Shown here: piece after piece, positions 27,549 through 36,294 of the stretch
Position numbering within the stretch: position 1 is the first letter of the stretch
How the letters are laid out: every line of letters starts with the position of its first letter
DNA from: Pseudomonadota bacterium
GTDB taxonomy: Bacteria; Desulfobacterota; Desulfobulbia; Desulfobulbales; Desulfocapsaceae
DNA: 64,000 nt
Assembly: GCA_018817385.1 (NCBI GenBank)
Contig: JAHIUA010000063.1
Coordinates: forward strand, 1-64,000
Direction: 5' to 3'
The notes under the pieces: generated by a model
Seen by the model: the letters and a program-made list of their open reading frames with translations, nothing else
Database searches by the model: none
Told to the model about the DNA's origin: nothing
Translations under genes and position numbers: made by a program

Positions 27549-29261
27549 CTACTGATTGTCTGCTTCTGTTTTGGCCGTGAACGGATAGATCAAAAGAGTT
27601 GAGGTGTCGCCGCTCAGCATATTCATAATCCCACCCTGAGTCACCACACCGACATAGAGCCGGTCCTCCCCATCCGCTGTTTTAAGATGTTCGGATTCCA
27701 GTTCATAATCTACCACATAGCCATCTATACGCTTTGTCTGCCAGATCTCTTCCAGTCCAAGACCGTTCCACTTCATCCCCATGGCCATACCAGTGGGGAA
27801 ATTCTGCACATCTCGGACAACAGAGGTCAGGCTGGAGGCATTCTTATTGAGAATCACATCATCAATCCCATCTTGATCGAGGTCTTTAATGATAATACGG
27901 GAGGGAACCCAGATCTTCTGAAACTGCTCTCCTTTGCCGTCCGTCAACTCGTCATAGTCTCGAGAGGTTGGCCTCGCGAGAAGATTCTCACCACCGACAA
28001 AGCGTTTTGTCTGGCCGTAATACTCCTGGCTCTTCCACAGCATCTTGCCGCCGCTTTCCATGACCCGCAGCTTGCTCAACTCATCCAGGACTACGATCTC
28101 CCAGTCACCGTCACCATCGAGATCGCCAATGGCAAAATTAAAGAGCACCAGGGTGTCAGGAAGGGGCAAAGGCTGGTCAATAACCAGCTTGTCGCCATCT
28201 TGGATCAGACTGTAGATGGGCCCACCAATGGCCTTGCCATTCTTAGGAAATTTCTGGCCACCGAGGATGGTTCCATAACCCGGCACCATAAGGGGACGGA
28301 TATAAAATCTGGCCTGCTCAAATAAGGTCGTCAACTCTGTCCCATTCCACTCCATACCCCATGAACCAGGCATACTGGTATCAGCGGCACTGATATAGAT
28401 CTCGGACTTGCCATTATTATTGAGGTCTGCCACGTTCACGGCATGAATCTTGTATCGGGCAGGAAGTGTGGTCCTGGCAATCTCATTGAGACGATTGTTG
28501 TTGAGATGGTAGACCATAACATTCTGTCTGTCGGCCATGACCACATCCGGACTGCCATCTCCGTCTACATCCCCCACAGCTATTGCCTCCAGGGAAAGAT
28601 CGATATTGGAAGCCTTGACAAAGCGTTGGCCGCCATCAATCCATTTACTCGATGCCCCACCATAATATCCACCGCTCTTCATATAGGTTCGATCAGGATG
28701 GGCCGTTTCATAGGGACTTGCCGCTACCGGTTCCTGGGCGCGAACTGCAGCATATTGTTGCGGACGCTTTTTGCCAAAGACCTCGGCTGCCACATCCCAG
28801 GACAGAGAATCTATGGCCTTCATCACTTCTCCTTCCGAAGCAGCTGTGGCATAAAATGTCTGACTTTTGTTCTCCGCTGCCGAATAGACCTTGGCATCAA
28901 AGCTCATGCCGACTCCCAAAACGGTCACAGAGCCATACATGAGGTACTCGGCGCCCACCTTTTTGGCAAAGGCTGCCACTTTATCTGCAGTGAGAGAACC
29001 ACCAGCCACTTTCAGGGCCGCATCGACCGCAGCCTTATCGACCACAGCAATGCCTGCCTCTGCCGAAAGTCGGCTGATCAGCATCTCCCTCATCCCCTCA
29101 CGAAGATAACTCAGATCCTTGGCACTGTTAACAGTAAAGGGTAAAAATGCCATCTCCGCTTGTTTTTCCGAGGCATTAACTACTGCGAAAGACTGGAGCA
29201 ACACTAAACAGCAGAGAAACAAAATCGATTGCATCACACTTTTTTTCATAATTGATCTCAT
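27549..29261 (-). CDS. Secreted FG-GAP-repeat protein with CsgG/FlgO-like N-terminal domain
   Basis: 570 residues with a signal peptide (hydrophobic core SILFLCCLVLLQSF, cleavage near VNA). Residues about 35-165 (MAFLPFTVN, LREGMREMLISRLSAEAGIAVVD, GAEYLMYGSVTVLG) resemble the FlgO/CsgG/TolB-like domain that determines outer-membrane assembly proteins. The rest holds four FG-GAP/VCBS-type beta-propeller repeats with Ca-binding-like loops: GDVDGDGSPDVV, ADLNNNGKSEIY, GDLDGDGDWEIV and KDLDQDGIDDVI. MKKS at 29249 is an alternative start. A role on the cell surface is likely. It lies 58 bases upstream of iorA in the same direction but is probably functionally unrelated. Confidence 0.8.
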   Translation of the reverse strand: MRSIMKKSVMQSILFLCCLVLLQSFAVVNASEKQAEMAFLPFTVNSAKDLSYLREGMREMLISRLSAEAGIAVVDKAAVDAALKVAGGSLTADKVAAFAKKVGAEYLMYGSVTVLGVGMSFDAKVYSAAENKSQTFYATAASEGEVMKAIDSLSWDVAAEVFGKKRPQQYAAVRAQEPVAASPYETAHPDRTYMKSGGYYGGASSKWIDGGQRFVKASNIDLSLEAIAVGDVDGDGSPDVVMADRQNVMVYHLNNNRLNEIARTTLPARYKIHAVNVADLNNNGKSEIYISAADTSMPGSWGMEWNGTELTTLFEQARFYIRPLMVPGYGTILGGQKFPKNGKAIGGPIYSLIQDGDKLVIDQPLPLPDTLVLFNFAIGDLDGDGDWEIVVLDELSKLRVMESGGKMLWKSQEYYGQTKRFVGGENLLARPTSRDYDELTDGKGEQFQKIWVPSRIIIKDLDQDGIDDVILNKNASSLTSVVRDVQNFPTGMAMGMKWNGLGLEEIWQTKRIDGYVVDYELESEHLKTADGEDRLYVGVVTQGGIMNMLSGDTSTLLIYPFTAKTEADNQ

Positions 29262-29320
29262 TGGTTAGAACTGTTCCTAAAATAGAGGTATTTTTGTTGA
29301 CGTCCAACCCCTCTAGCAAA

Positions 29321-29349
29321 ATTGCATCTGTTCTTTAAAAAAGTGTCAA
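29321..29349 (-). promoter_or_regulatory. Possible promoter of the FG-GAP protein gene
   Basis: On the minus strand TTGACA (29344-29349) and TGCAAT (29321-29326) are separated by 17 bases. The -35 is perfect but the -10 is poor. Confidence 0.4.
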
Positions 29350-29553
29350 ACTACCCTGAAAACCGACCATCAGGCAAGGTTTTTTTCAGAACAAGAAAGC
29401 GGAAACCCATTTGCTTTTTTTCTCTCCCCTCTCTTTCAGCCACTTTTTATTTTGAGCAAAATTTTGCTGCAAAGCTTCTCCTGACAACTCTTCAACCAAG
29501 CCCTCTGCCACAAATAAAGAAGAAAGTTTTCAGGGCATTATTTAAAAAAATAC

Positions 29554-29613
29554 TTGACTAAAGACGACTTCAACAGTATCAAGGGCTTAACTAAAACTGA
29601 CTGTGCAGTCAGT
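29554..29613 (+). promoter_or_regulatory. Promoter and operator of the TetR-SulP operon
   Basis: TTGACT (29554-29559), 17 bases, TATCAA (29577-29582), then actgactg-tg-cagtcagt (29596-29613), a dyad with perfect 8-base half-sites at about +7 to +24. This is a typical TetR operator position and ends 28 bases before the regulator's start codon. Confidence 0.7.
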
Positions 29614-29641
29614 CAGCACAAGCAACCTTCCGGCAAGAGCA

Positions 29642-30235
29642 ATGCACCCCCCACGTTCTAGAAAAGAAGCAATCCTGCAAACCGCTACCCGATTCTTTTC
29701 GGAGAAAGGTTTCCGCGATACCTCCATGAGCGAGATCGCCAAAGTAACCGGTGTTGCTGACGGAACAATTTTCTATCATTTCAAGACCAAAGGTGAACTC
29801 TTCCTTGCAGTACTGAAAAATTTCAAGGAAAGTATCATCGGAGAACTTGAAGCCTTCGAAGCTACTGCCGAGTTCAGCACCGGCTTGGATATGGTGGAAG
29901 GAACAATTGCTTTTTATTTTTCTCTTGCCGAAAGAATGGAGGAACGTTTTTTGTTACTCCACCGTCACTACCCCTACAAACTTGCCATGGACAATCCCCA
30001 TTGTCGCAAGTACCTCGAAGAGATTTACACCTGTTTTATCAATCTTTTCAGCCAGGCCATCCTCCAAGGGCAGAAAGACGGATCCATTCGAGAGCTGCAC
30101 AGCAAAAAACAGGCTCTCCTCCTCTTTACTCTTGTGGATGGCCTGGTTCGATTGGAAACCTATAACCTATTCAAGGCCGGTCCTCTCTACAATGACCTTA
30201 TAGATTCCTGTCGCTATATGCTGGAAAACAGATAA
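29642..30235 (+). CDS. TetR/AcrR-family regulator
   Basis: 197 residues from ATG 29642; the frame opens at 29603, but that codon lies inside the operator dyad. The DNA-binding part reads RSRKEAILQTATRFFSEKGF and DTSMSEIAKVTGVADGTIFYHF in the standard TetR pattern. The ligand-binding half has no recognisable signature. It precedes the SulP permease by 53 bases on the same strand, so it probably regulates that transporter together with itself through the dyad at 29596-29613. Confidence 0.92.
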   Translation: MHPPRSRKEAILQTATRFFSEKGFRDTSMSEIAKVTGVADGTIFYHFKTKGELFLAVLKNFKESIIGELEAFEATAEFSTGLDMVEGTIAFYFSLAERMEERFLLLHRHYPYKLAMDNPHCRKYLEEIYTCFINLFSQAILQGQKDGSIRELHSKKQALLLFTLVDGLVRLETYNLFKAGPLYNDLIDSCRYMLENR

Positions 30236-30288
30236 CAAGAAGCGAAGCACACTTTTATCAACCCACCACACAAAAGAGCCCACTCACT

Positions 30289-32448
30289 ATGATCCTTGCA
30301 AAAATTTTCCCATTCCTACTCTGGTTCAAGGGGTACAAGCTGGACGAATTCAAGCTGGACCTGATGGCCGGCATCACGGTTGCACTGGTTCTGATCCCTC
30401 AGTCCATGGCGTATGCCCAGCTTGCCGGCCTGCCTGCTTACTATGGCCTGTACGCCGCTTTTCTGCCCCCTATGGTGGCAGCTCTCTTTGGTTCCAGTCG
30501 TCAACTTGGTACCGGCCCGGTGGCCGTCGTCTCTCTGATGTCGGCCGCATCCCTTGAACCGCTTGCCACAGCTGGTTCTCCTGAGTTCATCGCTTACTCC
30601 ATCGTTCTCGCTCTGGTTGTCGGGATCTTTCAATTCTCTCTTGGTGTATTGCGTCTAGGAATGGTGGTTAACTTCCTCTCCCATCCTGTCATCAACGGCT
30701 TTACCAATGCTGCTGCCATCATCATTGCCTCCTCGCAGTTCTCCAAGTTTTTTGGGGTCTATGTCGATAAGGCACCGCATCATTATGAAACCATGACCCG
30801 GGTTTTCCAAGCGGCAATGGACTACACCCATCTCCCCACCCTTGCCTACGGCGTCGGTGCCGTGGTCATTATGGTCACCTTGAGAAAGATCAACCCAAGA
30901 ATCCCCAGTGTACTGGTCGCTGTCGCCATCACTACCCTGCTCTCGTATTCTACCAAATACAACGACGATGCCTATGCTCCTGTTACAGCGATCAAAGCTC
31001 CTGGTATCGAAGCAAAAATTCACGAGTATAACGAAGTCACCACACGTATCAAGAGTCATGGCGAAGAGCGGGCCCGCCTCGGCAATACTGCCGATGATCT
31101 GCGTAAGGAGCAATCCGGAGGCCATGGTGGTGGTCCGTCAGTGGAACTTCTCAACCTTGAGAACGAAGTAAAGATCCTGACCGTCCACATGAATCATGGC
31201 AAAGAGGAAGCGCACCTCCTCCGCAAAGATCTCAGAGATATGAAATTTGAAGCAGTCAAGGAGGGAGAGGCCTACACCTTTTACCCTAAAGACGCCATCC
31301 CCGCAGGGATCGAGACCTCTGGCAAAACCTGGCGCCTGAAGGTAAGCAATTCTGTCCTCGACACCAGCAAACTGACCTTGATGGGCGGTGGTGCCATTGT
31401 CGGAAAGATCCCAGAGGGGCTGCCGACCCTGACCCTGCCTGAGCTGACTTCCAAGAGTTTTTTCAAACTGCTGCCCACAGCCATTATTATCTCCCTGCTT
31501 GGCTTCATGGAAGCCATTGCCATTGCCAAGGCCATGGCTGCCAAGACCGGCCAGAAACTTGACCCCAATCAGGAGTTGATAGGTCAAGGCCTTGCCAACA
31601 TGCTGGGATCTGTCGGATCCAGTTACGCGGTTTCCGGTTCATTTTCCCGTTCGGCCGTCAATCTGCAGGCCGGGGCAGTCTCCGGTATCTCCTCAGTAGT
31701 CACATCCCTGATGGTTGTCCTGACCCTGCTCTTTTTCACCCCCTTACTCTATCATCTGCCCCAGGCTACTCTGGCTGCGGTTATCATGATGGCAGTTATC
31801 GGCCTGATCAACATCAAAGGATTCATTCATTCCTACAAGGCTCAATGGTATGACGGCGTCATCTCCGTCCTCAGCTTTCTTGTCACCCTCTACTTTGCCC
31901 CCCATCTTGATAAGGGTATCATGGTCGGCTTTGTCCTCTCCATGGGCGTATTCCTCTACAAATCCATGCGTCCGGTTGTGGCCGAGCTGTCCATGAGCGA
32001 AGACAAGGTACTCAAGAGTTCAGAGTATTACCGCCTCAAGGGTTGCCGACATATCTCGGTAGTTCGTTTTGACGGTGCCCTCTTCTTTGCCAATGCCAGC
32101 TATCTCGACGAGCAGGTGGCCAAATTCAGGAGCGAACGCCCGGAACTCCGTTATATCCTCCTGGATGCCAAAGGGATCAATGAGATGGATGCCTCGGGTG
32201 AGGAGGCCCTGGCCATGATAGTCGATCGTCTGCGTGCAGCAGGACTCGGCTTTGCCATGTGTGGCGTCAAAGGTCAGGTCATGGCTGTCATGGAACGAAC
32301 CCACCTGATAGATAAAATCGGCATGGAAAATCTGTATCCGGATACGAGCAGTGCCGTGGCCGACATCATCACCAAGATCCACACAGACAGTGACCTGCCC
32401 ACAGAAGGCTGTCATAACTGTCCGCTGACCAAGTATATCCCGGCCTAA
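30289..32448 (+). CDS. SulP-family anion permease with STAS domain and extra soluble insertion
   Basis: 719 residues. The SulP signature is present early (LMAGITVALVLIPQSMAYAQLAGLPAYYGLY, in parts), with GTGPVAVVSLM and the conserved GSYAVSGSFSRSAVN-like segment (SSYAVSGSFSRSAVNLQAG). A STAS domain fills about residues 590-700 with DASGEEAL. Between YSTKYN (224) and GGGAIVGKIPEGLP (366) lies an insertion of roughly 140 residues, rich in charged residues and predicted coiled coil (EYNEVTTRIKSHGEERARLG, VELLNLENEVKILTVHMNHG), which ordinary SulP proteins lack. The C-terminus ends with a CHNC motif. SulP proteins move sulfate, bicarbonate or other anions with proton or sodium; the substrate here is unknown. 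It is in an operon with TetR. Confidence 0.93.
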   Translation: MILAKIFPFLLWFKGYKLDEFKLDLMAGITVALVLIPQSMAYAQLAGLPAYYGLYAAFLPPMVAALFGSSRQLGTGPVAVVSLMSAASLEPLATAGSPEFIAYSIVLALVVGIFQFSLGVLRLGMVVNFLSHPVINGFTNAAAIIIASSQFSKFFGVYVDKAPHHYETMTRVFQAAMDYTHLPTLAYGVGAVVIMVTLRKINPRIPSVLVAVAITTLLSYSTKYNDDAYAPVTAIKAPGIEAKIHEYNEVTTRIKSHGEERARLGNTADDLRKEQSGGHGGGPSVELLNLENEVKILTVHMNHGKEEAHLLRKDLRDMKFEAVKEGEAYTFYPKDAIPAGIETSGKTWRLKVSNSVLDTSKLTLMGGGAIVGKIPEGLPTLTLPELTSKSFFKLLPTAIIISLLGFMEAIAIAKAMAAKTGQKLDPNQELIGQGLANMLGSVGSSYAVSGSFSRSAVNLQAGAVSGISSVVTSLMVVLTLLFFTPLLYHLPQATLAAVIMMAVIGLINIKGFIHSYKAQWYDGVISVLSFLVTLYFAPHLDKGIMVGFVLSMGVFLYKSMRPVVAELSMSEDKVLKSSEYYRLKGCRHISVVRFDGALFFANASYLDEQVAKFRSERPELRYILLDAKGINEMDASGEEALAMIVDRLRAAGLGFAMCGVKGQVMAVMERTHLIDKIGMENLYPDTSSAVADIITKIHTDSDLPTEGCHNCPLTKYIPA

Positions 32449-32467
32449 GGCCAGCTTTCAGCAAATC

Positions 32468-32509
32468 AAAAAGGCCGCTGCCCCAAATGGGTCAGCGGCC
32501 TTTTTTTTT
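32468..32509 (+). terminator. Intrinsic terminator after the SulP gene
   Basis: ggccgctg (32473-32480) pairs with cagcggcc (32493-32500), with AAAAA before and nine T after, so it works on both strands. It lies between the convergent SulP gene and the GGDEF gene. Confidence 0.9.
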
Positions 32510-32641
32510 GGGATGGCAGGAAAACATTGACTGCCGTCTCTGCCTTTCCTCATTCCAATCTCCTCCAACTGGAGGAGAAGACTCGCAAGGCAACAGGACA
32601 GTTCGGCCTGACAGAGAAAAAACTCCCCTCCTCCCTTTCCC

Positions 32642-34147
32642 TTAGAATGTTCCCAATTCCACCCTGTTCCGTCCATTTTGCTTGGCCCTGTACAGAGCTT
32701 GATCACCGGACTCAATAAGTGCGGCACGGCTTATTGCCAACTGAGTCAGATCGCTGGCAGCAAGCCCTATACTTATGGTAACAGAAATCAACTTTCCGTT
32801 ATACTCAATCTCTTTCTGCTCAACGCCTCTCCGCAGGCGCTGGGCGAGCACCTTTGCCCCGCTGGCCCCGGTTACAGGGAGAACAACAGCAAACTCTTCT
32901 CCCCCGTAGCGGGCAACGAAGTCACAATTACGTACCAGAGAGACGAGGACTTGACTCACCTCTTTCAAGACCTTGTCGCCTGCGGGATGTCCGTAGTTAT
33001 CGTTGACACTCTTAAAAAAATCGATATCCACCATCAGCATGGCAATGGGATGTCCATAGCGACCTCCCCGTTCCAGTTCTGCTTGCAGTACTTCCTGAAA
33101 ATGTCGATGATTATAGAGACCGGTCAGACCATCACGCACGGCAAGTTCACGGAGACTGTCATTTGCCTGTTTCAGCTCCATGGCAAGTTTTTCAGCACTC
33201 TGCTTTGCCTGCTTCAGTTCAAGAACAATCTGTTCATAGGAGAGATTCAGGCGCCCCAGTTCCTCATTTGCCTCCTGCATGATCTGAGAAAAGGGCTTGA
33301 TTTCTCCCGGATCAATGGCGAACAGATCCAGGACCTCACGAGCCCTCTCACCAACGGCGTCAATCAGACGATCTATTTGTTCACCGGAAAGATGCCAGTT
33401 CCTGGCCAGACCGAGGTGCACCTCTCCGGATTTACTGTTACTGCGGACGCCATGATACATGGCTGAAATCTTATCGGCAAAATCAAGTACCAGGGCCGCC
33501 TGTCTATACTCTTCATCCGGAGCCTCAGAGTGATGGAAACGGATCGGTTGACAGATCGAACTGGGCAGGTTCCACGATTTGAGAAAATGACAACCGACCT
33601 CTGCGTGATCATAGCCAAACTGTTCCTTTTCCGTTGTACAGAGACTTTTGCCACTGACGCGCTTATCATTCAAGACCGTGGTATAGGCACTGGGATCGGA
33701 GAGAAAGAGGATCATCACCCCGATATCCTGTAATAAGGCTGAGGCGAAGATATCCTGATCTTTAAAGGCGATATTTTTTCCCAGCACCTCAGCAGCAACT
33801 GCGGCAGTGATCGCCCGTCGCCAAAAAAGATTGAGGTCAAAACTCCCCTGGGGGGCATCCTGAAAATCCTGCACAATAACAAAAGAAAGGGCTATATTTT
33901 TCAGGGCATCAGTACCGATCATGGCCGTGGCCTGGGCCAGGGAGTTGACGGGTTTAACAAGTCCGTAGAGGGAGGAATTAGCAATTTTCAGGATGCGGAC
34001 ACTCAGGGCGGGATCTGCGGCGATGATCCGAGCCAGATCATCAAACGAATTATCCTCCTGTTGAACCGCCTCAAGAATTTTCAAGGCAATGGCAGGTGGC
34101 GAAGGTAACCTGCATTTTTCATCAAAGAAGTCCTCAATACTGTCCAT
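32642..34147 (-). CDS. HDOD-GGDEF diguanylate cyclase
   Basis: 501 residues from ATG 34147; GTG 34168 is in frame but lacks a ribosome site, whereas AAGGG lies nine bases before the ATG. The N-terminal HDOD domain (LPSPPAIALKILEAV, ADPALSVRILKIANSSLYGL) carries QD instead of the HD pair. A helical linker leads to a GGDEF domain with DGLTGLYNHR, DIDFFKSVND and the active-site sequence YGGEEF at about residues 414-419. An RxxD inhibitory site (RNCD, about 406-409) precedes it by five residues, so activity should be product-inhibited. It should make c-di-GMP, the ligand of the riboswitch at 4.5 kb. Confidence 0.93.
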   Translation of the reverse strand: MDSIEDFFDEKCRLPSPPAIALKILEAVQQEDNSFDDLARIIAADPALSVRILKIANSSLYGLVKPVNSLAQATAMIGTDALKNIALSFVIVQDFQDAPQGSFDLNLFWRRAITAAVAAEVLGKNIAFKDQDIFASALLQDIGVMILFLSDPSAYTTVLNDKRVSGKSLCTTEKEQFGYDHAEVGCHFLKSWNLPSSICQPIRFHHSEAPDEEYRQAALVLDFADKISAMYHGVRSNSKSGEVHLGLARNWHLSGEQIDRLIDAVGERAREVLDLFAIDPGEIKPFSQIMQEANEELGRLNLSYEQIVLELKQAKQSAEKLAMELKQANDSLRELAVRDGLTGLYNHRHFQEVLQAELERGGRYGHPIAMLMVDIDFFKSVNDNYGHPAGDKVLKEVSQVLVSLVRNCDFVARYGGEEFAVVLPVTGASGAKVLAQRLRRGVEQKEIEYNGKLISVTISIGLAASDLTQLAISRAALIESGDQALYRAKQNGRNRVELGTF

Positions 34148-34323
34148 ACCCTTGTTTCCCTTGCTCACTTTTAAAAAAGAAGACCCTTGTCATTTCAGTG
34201 CGCTCAATTAATCATTATCATACTCAGGTGAGAAGTACCAGACAAAGATGTTATCCTTTTCTCAGGGAAAAACAGAAATAAACCACTGCCGAATTCATCA
34301 TCCGGCAATGCCTCTCTCCCCCA

Positions 34324-36294
34324 CTACTCCTTCTCCTCCAGCCTCTCAATTTCTTCCTGGGCCGTTTCCCACTTTTCATACCAGTGCTGAAGCCTGCTGA
34401 CACATTCATCATAGTCAGCAGAGGTCGCTGTCCAGGCCTTCTGATCCTGATACAGATCCGGATCAGCCATGAGGGCCTCAAGCTCTATCTTTTCATCTTC
34501 GAGCTTCTCCACCTGCTTTTCTGCCTCTTCAGCCTTCTTCTTCCAGGGACCAATCCTGAGGTTGCGTTCCTGGCGATCTTGGGCCTCCAGCTTTCGTTTT
34601 TCCTTGCGCGAGCCTTGTGAGTGCGGGGTATCCTCTTTGGAGGAAGAGACACCTTCCCCTTTCTCCGCACTGTCCTGCGCAGCTGCTTCGACCTCTATCT
34701 TGTGCAGATAGTCACTGATATTTCCCTCATACACAGCAACCTGACCCTCCTTCACCTCCACTACCTTATTGACAAAACTGTCAAGGAAGTAACGGTTATG
34801 AGAAACCACCAGAAGAAAGCCATCATACTGGGCCATGGCCTCTTGGAGAACCTCCTGAGAGCTCATATCCAGATGGTTAGTGGGCTCATCCAAAAGCATG
34901 CAGTTGGCTGGTGTTGCGATCATCTTGGCCAGGGCCAATCGACTCTTTTCCCCACCGGAGAGAACCGAGACCTTTTTATCCACATCTTCGCCCCGGAAAA
35001 GGAAGGCCCCCAGGAGAGAGCGTATGCGGGTGATGGGCATACCCTTGACAGAAAGCGACAAGGTTTCAAGAGCAGTGAGAGAGGGTGAGAGTTCCTGGGC
35101 CTGATGCTGGCCGAAGTAGGAGAGCTGGACATTGTGTCCCAGCTTCACCTCACCCGAATCCATGGCTATAGCACCGCTGATGATCTTGAGCAGGGTCGAT
35201 TTTCCAGCCCCATTCACTCCCACCACTGCCACCTTGTCACCGCGCTGGAACTGAAAACTTACATCTTTAAACACATCTTTTCCAGCAAAGGCCTTGCACA
35301 AGTGCTCTACCTGGAGCACATCCCTACCCGAGGCCGGAGCCGGTGGAAAGCTGAAACGGATCTGCCTGTCCTCATCCCCGATTTCGAGCAGATCCATCTT
35401 TTCCAGTTGCTTGACACGACTCTGCACCTGTTTCGCCTTGGTGGATTTTGAACGGAAGCGATCGACAAAACGCATGGTCTGCTTGATCTGGGCCTGCTGA
35501 TTGTCATAAGCAGCTTTCTCAATGGTCCGCCGTTCTGCCTTTTCTTTCTCATAATAGGAATAGTTGCCCTTATAGATCGACAACTTGCCCAGACTCAACT
35601 CCCAGGTCGTCGTGGTCACCTTGTCGAGAAAAGCCCGATCGTGGGAAATTATAACCATGGCCCCCTTGTAGGAACGGAGAAAATCCTCCACCCAGGTGAG
35701 CGAACTGAGATCCAGGTGATTGGTGGGTTCATCAAGGAGAAGAAGCGAAGGCGCGGCCAGCAGCAGCTTGGCCAGCATCAGACGCATGATCCAGCCACCG
35801 GAAAAAGAAGAGGCCGGCTTATCCATATCCTCCTGATGAAAGCCCAGACCCAAAAGGATTTTTTCAATCCGGGCTCGCATGGTGTATATACCGCTGCCCT
35901 CCAGTCGATGCTGGATTTCCCCCTGCCGCAGAAGCATCTGGGCAAACGCTTCCGACTCATGATCCACCGAAGCAAGTTCCTGATGAAGACTGTCTGCCTC
36001 CTTCTGCAGCTCGAGGAGTTCGGCAAAGGCACTCTCCGCCTCTTCATAGAGGCTCTGCCCGGAGACCAGGGCACTGGACTCCTGGGGCAAATAGGCCACG
36101 CTAAAATACTTTGCCCGATTGAGGACCCCGTCATCACAGGTGCTGACCCCTGCCATAATTTTGAGCAGAGTTGATTTCCCGGCTCCATTGACCCCCAGCA
36201 GACCAATACGGTTTCCTTCATGCACCTGAAGCGAGAGATCTTTAAACAGGTGCTTTTCTCCAAAACGAATATCCAGATGATTAAGCGATAACAT
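34324..36294 (-). CDS. ABC-F family ATPase
   Basis: 656 residues with two ABC domains and no membrane helix. Walker A GVNGAGKSTLLK occurs twice, with signatures FSGGWIMRLMLA and LSGGEKSRLALA and Walker B LLLLDEPTNHLDL and CMLLDEPTNHLDM. Between them is the ABC-F linker, and the C-terminus is a charged coiled coil (KKKAEEAEKQVEKLEDEK...), as in the Uup/YheS branch. ABC-F proteins act on ribosomes in translation or antibiotic protection; this one is most likely a housekeeping member. Its start overlaps the end of the radical SAM gene upstream by 14 bases, indicating coupling. Confidence 0.95.
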   Translation of the reverse strand: MLSLNHLDIRFGEKHLFKDLSLQVHEGNRIGLLGVNGAGKSTLLKIMAGVSTCDDGVLNRAKYFSVAYLPQESSALVSGQSLYEEAESAFAELLELQKEADSLHQELASVDHESEAFAQMLLRQGEIQHRLEGSGIYTMRARIEKILLGLGFHQEDMDKPASSFSGGWIMRLMLAKLLLAAPSLLLLDEPTNHLDLSSLTWVEDFLRSYKGAMVIISHDRAFLDKVTTTTWELSLGKLSIYKGNYSYYEKEKAERRTIEKAAYDNQQAQIKQTMRFVDRFRSKSTKAKQVQSRVKQLEKMDLLEIGDEDRQIRFSFPPAPASGRDVLQVEHLCKAFAGKDVFKDVSFQFQRGDKVAVVGVNGAGKSTLLKIISGAIAMDSGEVKLGHNVQLSYFGQHQAQELSPSLTALETLSLSVKGMPITRIRSLLGAFLFRGEDVDKKVSVLSGGEKSRLALAKMIATPANCMLLDEPTNHLDMSSQEVLQEAMAQYDGFLLVVSHNRYFLDSFVNKVVEVKEGQVAVYEGNISDYLHKIEVEAAAQDSAEKGEGVSSSKEDTPHSQGSRKEKRKLEAQDRQERNLRIGPWKKKAEEAEKQVEKLEDEKIELEALMADPDLYQDQKAWTATSADYDECVSRLQHWYEKWETAQEEIERLEEKE

